From Gamarada debralockiae (taxonomy: Eukaryota; Ascomycota; Leotiomycetes; Helotiales; Hyphodiscaceae), in assembly GCA_002803225.1 (NCBI GenBank), contig NXFV01000053.1:1-64000 (forward strand): a stretch of 64,000 nt of DNA. Reading direction: 5' to 3'. Every line of letters begins with the position of its first letter. The stretch's first letter is position 1. Both the position numbers and the translations under genes were made by a program. Shown piece after piece: positions 55,280 through 64,000 of this stretch. The notes beneath the pieces were generated by a model that made no database searches, was not told the DNA's origin, and saw only the letters and a program-made list of their open reading frames with translations.

Positions 55280-55387
55280 GGTTAGTCGATGTTGTTGGAA
55301 TGATTGAGTTTGGTGTATTGATGTTTGATATGTATGATGAATTGTTCTTTGTTGGCTGCCGTTGACAGTATGAGAGGTGTCGAATTC

Positions 55388-55660
55388 GAGGCGAATTGAC
55401 CGTGGATGCAAGATTACTTGCTTGTCTATATGCCTTGTTATCTTTCAATCTCCCAGAGGGTCCTAAAAACTCTCCTTGGCGGTAGAACAAGTGTTGGCTT
55501 CGAGGCGAATTGATGTTGGATGCAAGATTACTTGCCGTTCTTGATGTTTTGGTGCTTCTGAGTCTCTGAGTTTGCAAGAAGACCTGTAGAGGCACTGATT
55601 GAAGGCGAGGGTCACGCTGACTCCGAGGTGAATTGACGATAGAGGCAGAATTACTCCTCT
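55388..55660 (-). repeat. Three degenerate tandem repeats upstream of the SET gene
   Basis: Anchors GAGGCGAATTGACCGTGGAT (55388), GAGGCGAATTGATGTTGGAT (55502) and GAGGTGAATTGACGATAGAG (55625) are 114 and 123 bp apart, both multiples of three. The minus-strand frame 55595-55239 encodes SNLASNINSPRSQ and SNLASTVNSPRIR in step. They may be repeats of a lost or unrecognised coding exon, or a minisatellite in the leader. Confidence 0.65.
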
Positions 55661-57073
55661 TCCTGTTGTCTTCGTATCTCGTAGTGTGCCAGAAGATCCC
55701 GATAGTCTTTCATTAGAGGCAGGGGAAGCATCGAATTCGTGTTGTATTGGAGTCTAGGGTCTAACAGCGGGTTGTTGCCGATGTTTTTGTGGATTCTTGT
55801 CGACGGTGAATTGAAGAGCAGCAAACAGTGGATCTTGCTGGCTTTTTCTTTGGCACCTGTTGGTCTGCAGAGATCCCGCAGCTCTTGGAGTAGAATTTTA
55901 GGGGATAATTGGATGGATCAACGTGTGAAATGCGGTGAAACTTACCAAGGATTCTCTTCAAAGGGCCAGAAGATGCTCAAGAGGAGCCATACCCCTCTGG
56001 AACCCGCCTGTCGAACATCGGTGACGAAATGGATGGATGGAGATCTCGTCTGTGCCCAGAGCGCACAACACGTTCTGAAATTGTTGTGGTCAGGGTCACA
56101 GGTCGACAACGAGAAAAGCATCGACAACAGGATGTAAACTCACGTCATTTTTCCAGCAGGAAAGGAAGGAAGCAAGGCACGCGGACGCAAAAGCAACGGC
56201 CCAACAAAGGAAGGAGCAAGCAAAACGACGAATTCCAACGTGGAGTGAGCACAAATCAAAAAGTCAAACTGCGTTTGTTCAAACAAGGTGAAGAATCTGA
56301 ATTTCGTCACCCACTACAGTATTTAAACAGGTCTAAATGAACTGGGGTTCGCTACATACCATTCTCGCTACGCTCAAAAACGTGACCACTTTCATGGTGA
56401 TCTGCCCCTGTAGCGAGAAACGAAGGAGTCCTTGCTCGCCTTGTACTGTCTCTTCCCCCAATCGAGACGTATTTGTTCAGTCAGAGTGGGTATTTCAACT
56501 CTGTAGTCAACCAAAGCAGTCTGCGTTCAACTGAAAATGAACTACTTACAAGGCACCTCAAAACGTCCCCTGGTTCACTGGGGTCTGGGCGAATTGAATG
56601 ACTGGCGGCAGAGTGAAAGGTTCCCAGCATAGCAGTCAAGAAGCCCTTCCGAGCGATTCTTAATGTTGGAAGAATTTAGTTTTGGGTCCATAAGCCTTGC
56701 AGAATTCGGTGTTCCTGACGACCTGCCCAGTAGTGGAGCAAGATGGACTCTTCTTTTTGTCGAGAGTCAGAATGCGGGGTGGCTTTGAGCCATGCAAAGA
56801 AGCATCCCCTTTATGTGGCGATTGTCGGCGTATGGCTTGCTTCAGCCTTCGCCGATAGACCGTGGGAACACGACCTTCCACGTCACGCTTTGGAATGGAC
56901 TTCCCTTTGTCGAGTTCGTTTACCCCAGTCGTAACCCCTGAAGCAATTGATAGGTCCTCCGCGCCCAGCGAAATCGGCTGTGCGGCACCACCCTGCCCCT
57001 CCACTTCCCTAAACTTCTTGGCGACGTAAAAACTCGGCGTTCTCTAACCACCACATATCTCCACCCACCACAC
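55661..57073. other. Intergenic, no gene recognised
   Basis: 1.4 kb. A plus frame at 55739-56137 and a minus frame at 56660-57004 (114 residues) have no recognisable domain or signal. Confidence 0.35.
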
Positions 57074-57875
57074 AGTGTGGTATGATATTATTTATAATCC
57101 TGAACCCAAATACTAATAATCATATAATCATATAATCTGATAAAAAGTAGATTATATATTATGTTACTATGACATGATACAGCATTACATGTGCAGCGAC
57201 GCCTAATTGGGAACCAACTCTACCTATTCGGGATGCAGTAGGGCAAGGCAATATAATCTCATTCAACTTGGGAATACATTAGCTGTGCTATCTAATGAAG
57301 TCAACTTCTATTATCTTAGTCTATACTACTCCAAATCACATGAATTTTTTTGCTAATGGGGTCTAACAACTGGCAGACATCGAATACCAACATAGAAGTC
57401 GAAGCAGCCTTTCACCGGGTCCAGAAGAAGGCTACAAAGAGGACAGAGCCATCTGCAAGGCATGTGGATGGGAGCGAAGCTGGAATACGACTCAGCGCTG
57501 TGTGCCACATCTTGAATCGTGCGACACATACCAGAAACAACTTGAGCAAGCAGGAGGAGAGCCTACGGACAGTCAGAAAGTATGGTGGGCCAAGCAAGCT
57601 GGAAATGCCAATCTTACAACTTCGAGATCTTCTATCAAAGCCTACCTTAGAACGACTGCCAAACCTTAGTTAGATGACTTCTTCACAGAAGCTATCTATA
57701 CATCAACTGCCAGCTTCAGGACCTTGGAAACCCCCGAATGGGCCGCGTTCTTGAAATCCCTCCACTACAAGCCTCCCGATCGAAAACAGCTCTGTATAAC
57801 GCTCAACCTGATTATATTATAACGCCTAAATCGTGGTCAATTATATAATTATATGATTACAAATCGCCCCACACT
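57074..57875. mobile_element. Relic hAT-type DNA transposon
   Basis: Inverted ends AGTGTGG (57074) and CCACACT (57875) are flanked by a 7 bp direct repeat ACCACAC on both sides, close to the 8 bp duplication made by hAT elements. Subterminal AATCATATAATCATATAATC on the left mirrors AATCATATAATTATATAATT on the right strand. The interior holds the N-terminus of a transposase (next entry). At about 800 bp it is internally deleted. The CA-rich flank weakens the duplication evidence. Confidence 0.6.
57403..57822 (+). pseudogene. hAT transposase N-terminal fragment
   Basis: The frame reads EEGYKEDRAICKACGWERSW then NTTQRCVPHLESCDTYQKQL, a BED-type zinc finger (CxxC...HxxxC). After a TAG at 57667-57669 it continues LDDFFTEAIYTSTASFRTLE then TPEWAAFLKSLHYKPP, like the start of the DUF659/transposase region in fungal hAT elements. 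It stops at about 57822 and the catalytic core (RNase H-like, hATC dimerisation) is absent. Inactive. Confidence 0.6.
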
Positions 57876-58091
57876 ACCACACACCCTTCTCCAACTCCGA
57901 GTGCGTCTGATACCCTCGGTGTTGCCGTCTTGGAGAGCCTTCCAGCGCATTTGCATCTCCTGTAATACATCTCGACCCATTATATAACTCTGCGTCAAAC
58001 TCCATATGCACACTTCAAAATCTTTCTCGGCTTTACTAGTAGCGACCGTCGTCCCGCATAACGAAGGATTTCAAACACACCTACGGTAACA

Positions 58092-59658
58092 ATGGCGGCA
58101 ATCGAAGTCCCTCACGTACAAGAGAAGACGAAGATCAGAGTCGATAAACTCGCGCCCGTTGACCTCCCCACCAAACTTCAAAGTCTGAGAACGCAGCTAT
58201 CTGAAGGTGCGACACTAAACACTCCGTCAGATATCGCTTTCTTCGAAAACGGGGCAAGGTGGAGTACATATGGAGCTCCGTCTCCTGGCGCCATAGTCAA
58301 TGTTGCGACGGAAACGGACATCGCTAGGACGGTTGAGTTCCATCCCAAGCTCCTCCAACTTCCATGAGAGTGGATGGCTGATAATTGAGAAGATTAAATG
58401 GGCAACATCAAATGGAGTCAAGTTCATCGCTCAATCCGGTGGACATGGCTTTACGCCCAGTCTTTCAACCATCTCCAGCGAAGCAGTAATCATCAACCTC
58501 CGTGCCATGAACAATATCTCTGTCGACCTCACCAACGGTACAGCAACGATCGGTGCTGGCGCCCTGACAGGAGAAGTAATTGAAGCTGCTCATTTTGCGA
58601 AAGCCCACATCGTGACCGGAGTCTGCGATACCGTCGGCGTCATTCCAGCCCTGCTCGGCGGTGGCCTGGGAAACCTCATCTCCTTGTACGGACTCGGCGT
58701 AGACAATATGATCTCTGCGCGACTCATCCTCGCTTCGGGAGAAGCCATCACTGTTTCAGGGGTTGAGAATACAAGCCTCTGGTGGGGTCTTCGAGGAGCG
58801 GGCCATAACTTCGGCATCGTCAGCCAACTGACGGTAAAGGCATATCCTCAAGTGAACGAAGGAATGCACTGGACTGGAATGCTGGCCTACCCCGGAAGTA
58901 GTGAAATGCTTCAGAAGGTGCTAAACACTCTTGGAGACTTGCATATGGGTACAGGAATGGGCTGCACGATGGTCCTTGCCCGCGTCCCTCCGGCGGGCTT
59001 TCAGCCAATGATTATTCTCAATCTCTGGTACGCTGGCACGGAAGAAGGCGCCAAGAAAGCTTTCGAAAAGCAGTTTGAGCTCGGCCCAGTGATGAATATG
59101 TGTGCTCCGACACCATACAACAAGATCAACACAGCGAGCGAGAAGGCTTGTGCCAAGGGAGGACGGAAGCCGGTTTTCTCGGTAGGACTGGAGAGGTTGG
59201 ATGTGGAGAAGATGAAAGAGATTTGGAACAACTGGGTGAGCTTCACAGCGGAACATGAGGATGCGAACGGGAGCGTGGTGTTGGTAGAGAGCTATGGATA
59301 TGAGAAGGTTCGCGAGGTTGCGGTAGGGGAGACGGCGTATCCACATCGCAACTGCAGCTACCATCTCGTGGCTAGTATGAAGTACTTCGATCCAGCGCTT
59401 GACGAAGCTGCAGAGAAGTACGGGAACAAGTTCCGGGAAATCTTGCATGGTGAGAAGAAGAACGTGTAAGTGTCCTTCAACTACTGAAATTGATTGGGTG
59501 ATTGCGCTGACTTCCTAAACAGATACGTGAACTTCGCGACTGGCGACGAGGATCTTGAGCTGGTATATGGAGGTCAAGAAAGACTGAAGAAGCTGAGGGC
59601 TTTGAAAGAGAAGTGGGATCCCGAGGGGTGGTTCAGTTGCTACAATCCTGTCAGATGA
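58092..59658 (+). CDS. FAD-linked oxidoreductase, berberine-bridge-enzyme type
   Basis: Three exons, 58092-58331, 58390-59465 and 59523-59658, in phase; 483 residues. It starts MAAIEVPHVQEKTKIRVDKL with no signal peptide, so probably intracellular, unlike most plant members. The FAD domain has IVNVATETDI, then FIAQSGGHGF with the FAD-linking His, and GVCDTVGVIPALLGGGLGNL with the Cys that usually makes the second covalent FAD bond. SLWWGLRGAGHNFGIV is the conserved turn. The C-terminus is the BBE motif (FSCYNPVR, normally F..NPNNI-like). Such enzymes oxidise alcohols, sugars or alkaloid intermediates. TATATAAC lies 104 bp upstream. The hAT relic ends 216 bp before the ATG. Confidence 0.9.
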
Positions 59659-59791
59659 GGATGTGAATTCGAAAAGCGACGCGTTGGTGGAAAAGTTTGA
59701 ACTGCTTTTGTGAAATATGTGGAAATTTTGTGTTGGTGTAGATTTCGTGTAGGCTAATAGATGTGCCTGAAATTCAAGTTCTCTATATCTG

Positions 59792-61585
59792 TCATGCTCC
59801 AAACGCAGAAGCATCCAAGTCCCTCTCATGTTCTTCCAATACGTTGCTGTTGACATGACCTCTGTCTATTCCCTGGAAAATATCGCGTTTCTCATTGTCT
59901 TGTTTGAGTAGGAGGCGAAGCAAGAAAACGATGACGACTTCGAGGAGATGTGCAAAAAGGTGCTCCAGATTCCAAGTGTGTAGGCTGGCGACTGGTTGGC
60001 TTTGTAGAAGAAAGGTCCTGTGATGTTTCCGACGCAGTACCTGAGGAATAGACATGCGTTAGTGATAACTTTCTTAGTGTGCCCAGCGGTATTGGCTATT
60101 TGAAGAGAGAGAAGTAGGACAAATGAGGCATTGATCGGGCCGGTCAACTGTTGGGGCGCTGTTAGAAAATTGCGTAACGAAATGCTCAAGGCAATACATA
60201 CGTAATAGCAGATCAGGCGGCCAACTCGTTGATCCAGGGGGACAAAGCGCAAGAAGAACACTCCCGCAATATTGGGAAGGAGAAACAGGATGATCGTCAA
60301 GCACCGATTGTTGGGTGGCAGTCCATCATTCAGAAACACACATGAGAGAATCGAGATTGCGATGAGCACGCCGTATGGGGTTTGCATCAACGTAGTTACA
60401 ACTGAGAGACAGCCAGCGTGGTTTAAATTTAGGATGCTTGGGGTAACTTACGTGGTAGAGAATCCAAATTCTTTGGCAATGATCGTCCCGAAGTTCGAGA
60501 TGCCACCGTTGACGATGCTCTGCACGAGTGCAATCAGGACGTACAAGTACAACTTGTCATCCAGAAAAGCTTCTTGAATTTGATAGGGTTTGAGGTGTTT
60601 GTTTTCGACTCCTGTCTGAGTTTTGCGTAGTCGTTCAACAGCCATCTTCTTTTTCATAAAGTGACAGTTGCCTGGCGGTGACAAGACTGTCTGGTACAAG
60701 GAAGAACATTACAACCCCCAAAATTGAACACAATGCACCGATTATCAACAACTCGTACTTTCCAACTCGGAAGGGATCCTCGGATGTTGCCAATTCCATA
60801 GCCAAAAAGGCCCTCAAGCGAGATGCCCACGCCATTCGCTGTGTACCACAGGCCGATTTTGATAGGCTGCTGCCGCCCCGCATACCACCTGCTGGTTATG
60901 AGCATAAACGCAGAGTCAGCACATACTTCAGCAGCTTCGCTGAGCGCTCAAAGAACAGCCAGCTCCGTAAAACTTCGAGTGCAAGCCTGAAGCGTAAGGA
61001 AGAAACTCCACATAAAGATATTGAGATATTTACCGATAGGAAAGCGTTGAAGGAAGAAGTTGGTTGGAAGGGCCCACACCAAGAAGCCGAAGTAGAAGAT
61101 CGACGACAGCCAGCTGCATTCCGTTCCGACGAGATGTAGATCCTGGCGAATGTTGAAGATGGCTGCGTATGGGAGCGTGGTTTTATCCATCTGCAAAAGA
61201 GCTAGTAAGGAGCTTCTGTGACATTCGTGACAGAGATAGGTAAGTTCCCTTCTTAGAAAAATGCATAGCAAGCAGACTAATAAGGCAAGATCATCCAATC
61301 GAGCTTTCTGACAAGTCTTCGCTCCTCCTTTGGATCAATTACCTCGCGAGTATCGGTCGAACTATGAAACAGTGTCATGGCGGTGTCGCCATCATCAGTT
61401 GCTGAAACCTTCCATTTCTGATGGTTTGAGATAGACCCGATTATTCTTTCGACGTGAACGATTGTCTCTTTGGTCTGACCGAGCTCTAGATCATTCGAGG
61501 TTGGAGGGACGTCGTTGATACCGGGCGAGGCACTTCGAACAGCGGTGGAAGGGCGTCCCATAATTTCCAACAAAAAGTTTAACAC
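59792..61585 (-). pseudogene. DAL5/allantoate-permease-like MFS transporter, decayed
   Basis: Recognisable in order on the minus strand: KLDWMILPY (start of TM1), HLVGTECSWLSSIFYFGFLV, FLQRFPIGKYLNIFMW, SAFMLITSRWYAGRQQPIKI GLWYTANGVGISL, YELLIIGALCSILGVVMFFL VPDS, VERLRKTQTGVENKH, GISNFGTIIAKEFGFST, LMQTPYGVLIAISILSCVFL, and a tail NSNVLEEHERDLDASAFGA. Lesions: in-frame TGA at 60948-60950 where relatives have Arg; frame changes at about 60760, 60650 (T5 run) and 59956 (A5 run), and probably at the intron near 60450. The family carries organic acids, amides and vitamins as anion symporters. Convergent with the FAD oxidoreductase. Confidence 0.8.
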
Positions 61586-62119
61586 ATTCAGGAGGCTGAC
61601 TCAGAGACAGAGTTCATGTATTGTTGACCGGAAGCGAAACGCTGTCCCTCTATATAGATCAGACGAAGAGAGGCTCCCTATTTCCCCATGGCGTTGAGAC
61701 ACCTAAGTCGATACCAAGGAAGCCACTAGGACTTCAGTGTCCCGGATCCCAAAAATCTTGGTAAGAACTCGTTCGGGTACTGAGACTTGGCAAAGCCTGG
61801 GGCTGGGAGCGGGGTAGCAAACCCCAGGATCCACTTGCTCTGAGCTTGGGAGAAATTTTCATCACGTGATTCAAGAATCGATTGCTTTTCCGGCTTGATC
61901 CTTCTGATCTGCTTCTGTGAAGAAACCCAACTAGGATGCATAGGACCAAGCTGATTAAGAGACAGTCCCAGTCAACACTGAGTAACCACGTCATATGGCC
62001 TTCCCATAGTTCTTCTGCACATACTGTATGAACCCTGAGAACTTTAAAGACAGGATAAGAGACTTAAGCTAGGGTCACGGATTAAGTTGGTTGGGCTTTA
62101 GCAACATATCAATACTTGT
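61586..62119. other. Intergenic between transporter pseudogene and aldolase
   Basis: 533 bp with ATCACGTGAT at 61861-61870 (a palindromic E-box) in the upstream region of the dead transporter. No gene; the minus frames at 61726-61994 have no motif. Confidence 0.4.
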
Positions 62120-63156
62120 TCATGACTCCTCGAGCTCTCTCATAGCATCCATAGCCACTGCCCAAGACTCCCACTCTCCCTTTGGCATGCTACCCTTCAG
62201 TGGCAATCTACCGCCCTGCAAATTTCCAATTTGCAGCACTCGATACACACCCTCCTTGATGCCAACAATTCCCCATTTTGCTACCATCTCTTCGGCTCGA
62301 CTGACCACAAATTGCAACTCCTGCATTTCCTTCAAAGCATCGGGTTCAACTGGACGCTTTGCTGCAAGATCAAAAAGACGCGCTACTGTCCGAGGATATA
62401 TCGCGGCAAGGCCATCGATCACGCCGCTTGCTCCAAACAAAACAATTGGCCCCAGCTGCTGCCCGAATCCACTGTAAACCCGGAAGTTCGAGTGGTCGAT
62501 AGCTGGATTCAAAGCAACTTGTACATGATGCGAAACGTTCCCATGTGACATTTTGCAACCAACGATATTCGGGTGAGCAGCGAGCTCTGTATACGTGTCG
62601 AGGCTAATCGTAATGTTATTCGTAACACCGGGGTAGTGGTATCTGAACATTCACACAATTAGCGCTAAATATTGAGAAGATGGCAGACAACTTACATCAA
62701 TATTGGAATAGGACTCGCATCTGCAGTCAATTTATACCATTCCCGGAGATTCTCCTGGTTGGCTGCTCCTCCAAAGTATCCAGGCGCAAGAACAAGACCC
62801 CATTGAGCCCCAGCATTCTTTGCATCTTCAAGCCATTCCAACGATTCGTCTACAGAGTTCGTCAAAATCCCAGCTATTATAGGATAGTCCAGAAATCCAG
62901 CGTCTGTAAGCCCTTTGCGGACTCCTGAGATGAGCTCAAATCGTTCGGCGCGGGAGAGATGAATGGCTTCCCCGGTGCTTCCCAGGAGCACAAGTCCTCG
63001 AATGCCATTTTCGGCCAGATGGATGCTGTGTCGACATTGCGTTTCGACGTCGAGGGGAGCTTGTCGTGCAGGAGGTGATGTGGATGATTTGAAGAAGGTT
63101 GGAACAGGGACAAACACGCCTTCTGGTGGAGGAACCGAGTTTGTTACTAGCGTCAT
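62120..63156 (-). CDS. DapA-family 2-keto-3-deoxy acid aldolase (LGA1/GaaC-like)
   Basis: Two exons, 63156-62696 and 62642-62120 (GTAAGT...TTCAG, phase 2), 327 residues. Starts MTLVTNSVPPPEGVFVPVPT. Class I aldolase motifs: GLVLLGSTGEA (the GSTGE loop), IYHYPGV with the catalytic Tyr, and NIVGCKMSHGN with the Schiff-base Lys. Relatives are dihydrodipicolinate synthase, 4-hydroxy-2-oxoglutarate aldolase and fungal L-threo-3-deoxy-hexulosonate aldolase. Fungi make lysine by the aminoadipate route, so DHDPS activity is unlikely. The YHYPGV sequence and the divergent aldo-keto reductase favour the galacturonate-pathway aldolase (product pyruvate plus L-glyceraldehyde); this is inference. Confidence 0.9.
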
Positions 63157-63472
63157 TTTGAACCAAAACGCCTGGAAGCATCTAAATTTCTTCTCGCGCT
63201 CACGACACTTTCTCAAATGTTTTTGTTGGGGTTTTCTGCTGATTCTGTTCTCGGCGATGGACTACTTCTTAAGTCTACTTCAAAGATTCTATCCCACTAT
63301 TGTTACCCTCGCCGTTGATCAGAATGTGGATTTACGGAAAAGGTTGTAGCGGTGCGGAAAGCAGCCGGCAAATGTAGCCATGGATGGAATGTGGATCCTA
63401 TATCAACTCTCTCGTCTTTTCAATATGTTACTCGAAGCATAGTCTGATTCTGACATTCAAGTGAGAGTCAAG
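63157..63472. promoter_or_regulatory. Bidirectional aldolase / aldo-keto reductase promoter
   Basis: 316 bp between divergent starts, so common control is likely. I looked for the galacturonate-response motif CCNCCAA on both strands and found no exact copy; CCCCAAC near 63223 on the minus strand is the nearest. Confidence 0.45.
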
Positions 63473-64000
63473 ATGGCATTGAATCGCTCGTTCAAATTGA
63501 ATTCGGGATATAGCATCCCAGCTGTGGGCCTTGGGACATGGGTAGGTTGAATCCAACTCGCAAGTACCTTATGTTACACATGGGCTAAGATCTCAATCCT
63601 TCAAAAGCAATCGAAGCCAAATGAGGTCAAGAAGGCTGTTGAAACTGCTCTCAAAGTTGGATATCGTCATATAGATGCAGCTGCAGTCTACGGAAATGAA
63701 ACAGAAGTGGGGGAGGGAATCAAAGCATCTGGTGTGGACCGGAAGGACATCTTCGTAAGTAGAATGCATCAAGAGAACACCAGCTGGAGCGCTCCTGACG
63801 TATAGATAGATCACTGGAAAGCTCTGGAATACAGATCACATGCCTGAAGATGTCGAGCGAGCTCTTGATACGAGTTTGAAAGACCTCCAAACCGACTATC
63901 TTGACCTATACCTTGTATGAACATCCTCGATTCATAACCGGCAATAACTAAACTCTCGGAAGATACATTGGCCTGTTGCATTTCCAAGCTCTACAGAACG
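63473..64000 (+). CDS. Aldo-keto reductase, 5' part (runs off the window)
   Basis: Exons 63473-63541, 63608-63754, 63810-63914 and 63963 to the window end, all in frame, give [20 protein letters not shown] then [12 protein letters not shown] and onward. Catalytic tetrad residues are visible: Asp and Tyr in [11 protein letters not shown], Lys in [11 protein letters not shown], His in YLIHWPVAF. This is the first third of an AKR of about 310-330 residues. D-galacturonate reductase (GAR1/GaaA), L-glyceraldehyde reductase (GaaD) and glycerol dehydrogenase have the same motifs; the divergent aldolase favours the first two. The C-terminus lies outside. Confidence 0.9.

Noticed and set aside
63157..63472. 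Exact galacturonate-response motif in the divergent promoter
   Set aside because: No exact CCNCCAA found on either strand; the nearest match has mismatches.
1..64000. CRISPR arrays, bacterial operons, phage or plasmid genes
   Set aside because: No spaced identical repeats, and the gene structure is eukaryotic with spliceosomal introns.

Overview
The window reads as nuclear DNA of a filamentous ascomycete (Pezizomycotina; Leotiomycetes is my best guess, by inference only). Most genes are split by 46-160 bp introns with GTRNGT-type donors, CTRAC-like branch sites and YAG acceptors. The gene content is typical of this group: HET, STAND/NACHT, 2EXR and AAA+ genes, berberine-bridge-type FAD oxidoreductases, DAL5-type transporters, and housekeeping genes such as MEF1, PIG-S, NBS1, DNA polymerase kappa, FAT1 and PMP3. 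No operons, CRISPR arrays, rRNA or convincing tRNA genes were seen.

Left part (1-13 kb), accessory: a broken HET-domain fragment, a protein-kinase-like gene cut by a one-base deletion, a solo LTR, a STAND-type gene with degenerate nucleotide-binding motifs, a divergent AAA+ ATPase with one unresolved frame change, a secreted cupin, and an F-box-like gene with a stop and two frame changes. From 13.5 to 23.2 kb: a zinc alcohol dehydrogenase, the decayed C-terminus of a GMC oxidoreductase, a dihydroflavonol-reductase-like SDR, FAT1 (very-long-chain acyl-CoA synthetase/fatty acid transporter) and the GPI transamidase subunit PIG-S. From 25 to 38 kb is a conserved core: an RPEL-repeat protein divergent from NBS1/nibrin, a cytochrome b5-domain protein, DNA polymerase kappa divergent from mitochondrial elongation factor G, an unknown 220-residue protein and PMP3. 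Every core gene that I could join exon by exon gives one open frame.

Right part (38-64 kb), mixed: a Cys/His-repeat protein, two more solo LTRs, a C2H2 zinc-finger gene lacking a start, a large unknown protein with four 31-residue repeats, a 2EXR gene with an inverted-repeat element 40 bp upstream of its ATG, a SET-domain protein whose reading frame needs a GC-AG intron, and a relic hAT transposon. The last 6 kb holds a berberine-bridge-type FAD oxidoreductase, a DAL5-like transporter pseudogene, a DapA-family 2-keto-3-deoxy acid aldolase and, divergent from it, an aldo-keto reductase that runs off the window. The aldolase/reductase pair resembles the fungal D-galacturonate catabolic pair (LGA1/GaaC and GAR/GaaA).

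How the genes relate: NBS1 and polymerase kappa are both DNA-damage genes lying 1.8 kb apart with cytochrome b5 between them. The right-end genes may form a small sugar-acid or xenobiotic catabolic cluster whose transporter has died. Frame breaks are confined to accessory genes, and several sit at homopolymers. The intact core argues for real decay, but sequencing error cannot be excluded for any single one-base break.
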